Origin: Lachnospiraceae bacterium
GTDB taxonomy: Bacteria > Bacillota > Clostridia > Lachnospirales > Lachnospiraceae
Direction of reading: 5' to 3'
DNA length: 64,000 nt
Assembly (NCBI GenBank): GCA_910575445.1
Contig: CAJTFW010000001.1
Coordinates: 372,001 to 436,000, forward strand
Shown here: piece after piece, positions 62,928-64,000 of the stretch
Numbering within the stretch: the stretch's first letter is position 1
Layout: each line of letters starts with the position of its first letter
Made by a program: the position numbers and the translations under genes
Notes under the pieces: generated by a model
The model's database searches: none
What the model was told of the DNA's origin: nothing
The model's input: the letters and a program-made list of their open reading frames with translations, nothing else

Positions 62928-63787
62928 TTGCAGTATTAAAACATGAATTGTCAAGCTATTTTCATTCTTTGACAGCTTATATTTTTGGAGCATTTTTGCT
63001 GGCTTTTGTAGGAATTGGAGCTATGATATACAATATCCAGCAAGCAGTGGCAAACTTTGAGTATGTTTTGAGTTTTGTCAGTTTGATATTTGTAGTGTTA
63101 ATTCCCGTTCTGACTATGCGGGTTCTTGCAGAAGAGAGAAAACAAAAAACCGAACAGCTTCTGTTTTCTTTGCCAATTACAACTACCCAGATAGTGATAG
63201 GAAAATATTTGGCTTTGTTGGTGGTCTATTTGATTCCTTTATGTATGATTGCTATATATCCATGGATATTTGCCCAGTATGGAGAAGTATATCTGCTCAC
63301 TTCTTATGGCTCAATGGCAGCATTTTTCTGTATGGGTGCAGCATTGATATCTATTGGGGTATTTATCTCATCATTGACAGAAAATCTGGGTTTTGCAGCT
63401 GGCATTGCAATTTCTGTGATTCTTTTCAACTATTACAGTGTCAGTCTGGCGGAACATGTATCTTCTACCGCTTTTGGAGGTGTGATAGTTTTGTGTATCA
63501 TCGATGGCATTTTGGGAGTGATTATTTGTTTTCTGACAAAGAATGAAAAGCTGGCATATATGGTATCCTTTATTCTTTTTGTTATAACAGGAGCTGTATA
63601 TTTTATAAAACCTGAGATATTTGAAGGACTATTGCCAAAGCTTATGAAAAATCTGTCTCTGTTTGAACGGTTTTATACCTTTGTATCCGGTGTTTTTGAC
63701 TTGACATCTATTGTTTATTATTTCACTGTGATTGTGTTTTTTCTGTTTTTAACTGTGCAGTCGCTGGAAAAAAGGAGGTATAACTGA
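62924..63787 (+). CDS. ABC-2 type permease, GldF-like
   Basis: A 287-residue permease with six predicted membrane helices, starting MIAVLKHELSSYFHSLTAYIF and holding the ERKQKTEQLLFSLPITTTQIVIGKYLA segment typical of this family. Overlaps the ATPase and the following gene (one base), so the three form a translationally coupled GldA-F-G unit. Transported substance unknown. Confidence 0.88.
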   Translation: MIAVLKHELSSYFHSLTAYIFGAFLLAFVGIGAMIYNIQQAVANFEYVLSFVSLIFVVLIPVLTMRVLAEERKQKTEQLLFSLPITTTQIVIGKYLALLVVYLIPLCMIAIYPWIFAQYGEVYLLTSYGSMAAFFCMGAALISIGVFISSLTENLGFAAGIAISVILFNYYSVSLAEHVSSTAFGGVIVLCIIDGILGVIICFLTKNEKLAYMVSFILFVITGAVYFIKPEIFEGLLPKLMKNLSLFERFYTFVSGVFDLTSIVYYFTVIVFFLFLTVQSLEKRRYN

Positions 63788-64000
63788 TGAAGCAAGAGAG
63801 ACCCCGAAACCGTATTGCTCTGCAGGGAGGTTCTTATTCGCTGATTATTATAGCAATTGTACTTGCAATCTTGATTGCAGTTAATATTTTGGCATCTGCA
63901 TTGCCAAAATCACTCACACAACTGGATATTAGTTCTACACAGCTGTATTCGATTACAAGTAATACAAAGGTAGTGGTAAATGCCTTAGAAAAAGATGTTA
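63787..64000 (+). CDS. GldG-like ABC auxiliary component, 3' end outside window
   Basis: The first 71 residues show one membrane helix at about 15-38 and then the start of an extracytoplasmic domain with LDISSTQLYSITSNTK, as in the N-terminus of GldG/Gldg-type (ABC_transp_aux) proteins. The stop codon of the permease gene shares one base with its ATG. AGGAGG lies 12 bases upstream. It is cut by the window end. Confidence 0.8.
   Translation, partial: MKQERPRNRIALQGGSYSLIIIAIVLAILIAVNILASALPKSLTQLDISSTQLYSITSNTKVVVNALEKDV

Overview
The window looks like a chromosomal segment of a low-GC Gram-positive anaerobe of the class Clostridia, most likely a Lachnospiraceae gut commensal. The main reasons are the ranthipeptide pair scfA-scfB next to a fused secDF, recJ, apt, rel, an MBL-fold hydrolase and hemZ; a long-type GalT; reverse rubrerythrin-type oxygen defence; strong AGGAGG ribosome sites; and several small DUF families (DUF6465, DUF6472, DUF6075) that I associate with this family. 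The genus cannot be decided from the sequence. No rRNA, CRISPR array or prophage is visible; there is one tRNA (Gly-GCC).

Layout. 0-2.5 kb: the end of a glucitol-type PTS operon (regulator, EIIA-Gut, an HPr-like protein with altered key residues), then two broken genes. 2.5-8.2 kb: housekeeping and stress genes (AlkD-like glycosylase, membrane protein, LUD protein, oligoendopeptidase F, nitroreductase) and tRNA-Gly. 8.4-13 kb: a complete beta-glucoside operon licT-bglP-bglA with two antiterminator (RAT) hairpins. 13-15.2 kb: a ZTP riboswitch controlling split IMP-synthesis enzymes (PurO-type cyclohydrolase plus stand-alone AICAR formyltransferase). 15.2-19 kb: galK-galT and a divergent AraC regulator with overlapping promoters. 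19-26 kb: DUF6465, a zinc-ribbon/leucine-rich-repeat membrane protein, an Rrf2 repressor facing metY-cysK with matching operators, and lacX-deoC. 26-40.8 kb: a core block with DUF6472, hypoxanthine/uracil-DNA glycosylase, YbaK, rubrerythrin, the SCIFF ranthipeptide and its radical-SAM maturase, secDF, recJ, apt, rel, MBL hydrolase, a soluble chemoreceptor paired with a FIST sensor, and hemZ.

The core block stops after hemZ. From 40.85 to about 55.2 kb lies an accessory region: fragments of an integrative conjugative element joined by deletions (DUF6075/ParA/helicase mosaic, LtrC-like chimera), two PD-(D/E)XK recombination-promoting nucleases, broken peptide deformylase, XRE regulator and histidine kinase genes, a MacB-type ABC transporter whose promoter still carries three 11-bp-spaced response-regulator half sites, and a BlaI/M56 pair whose sensor is not a penicillin-binding domain.

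From 55.2 kb to the end is a signalling cluster: an AgrC/AgrA-like pair with a divergent 63-residue membrane peptide gene, a complete BlaR1/BlaI pair with a penicillin-binding sensor but no beta-lactamase, and an OmpR-type two-component system that shares its intergenic region (paired TTTCAG repeats in both directions) with a GldA/F/G-type ABC transporter that runs off the window. The most promising less-described items are the FIST plus soluble chemoreceptor pair, the Agr-like pair with the unknown small peptide, the two different M56/BlaI antirepressor modules, and the inverted repeat bracketing the ZTP riboswitch.
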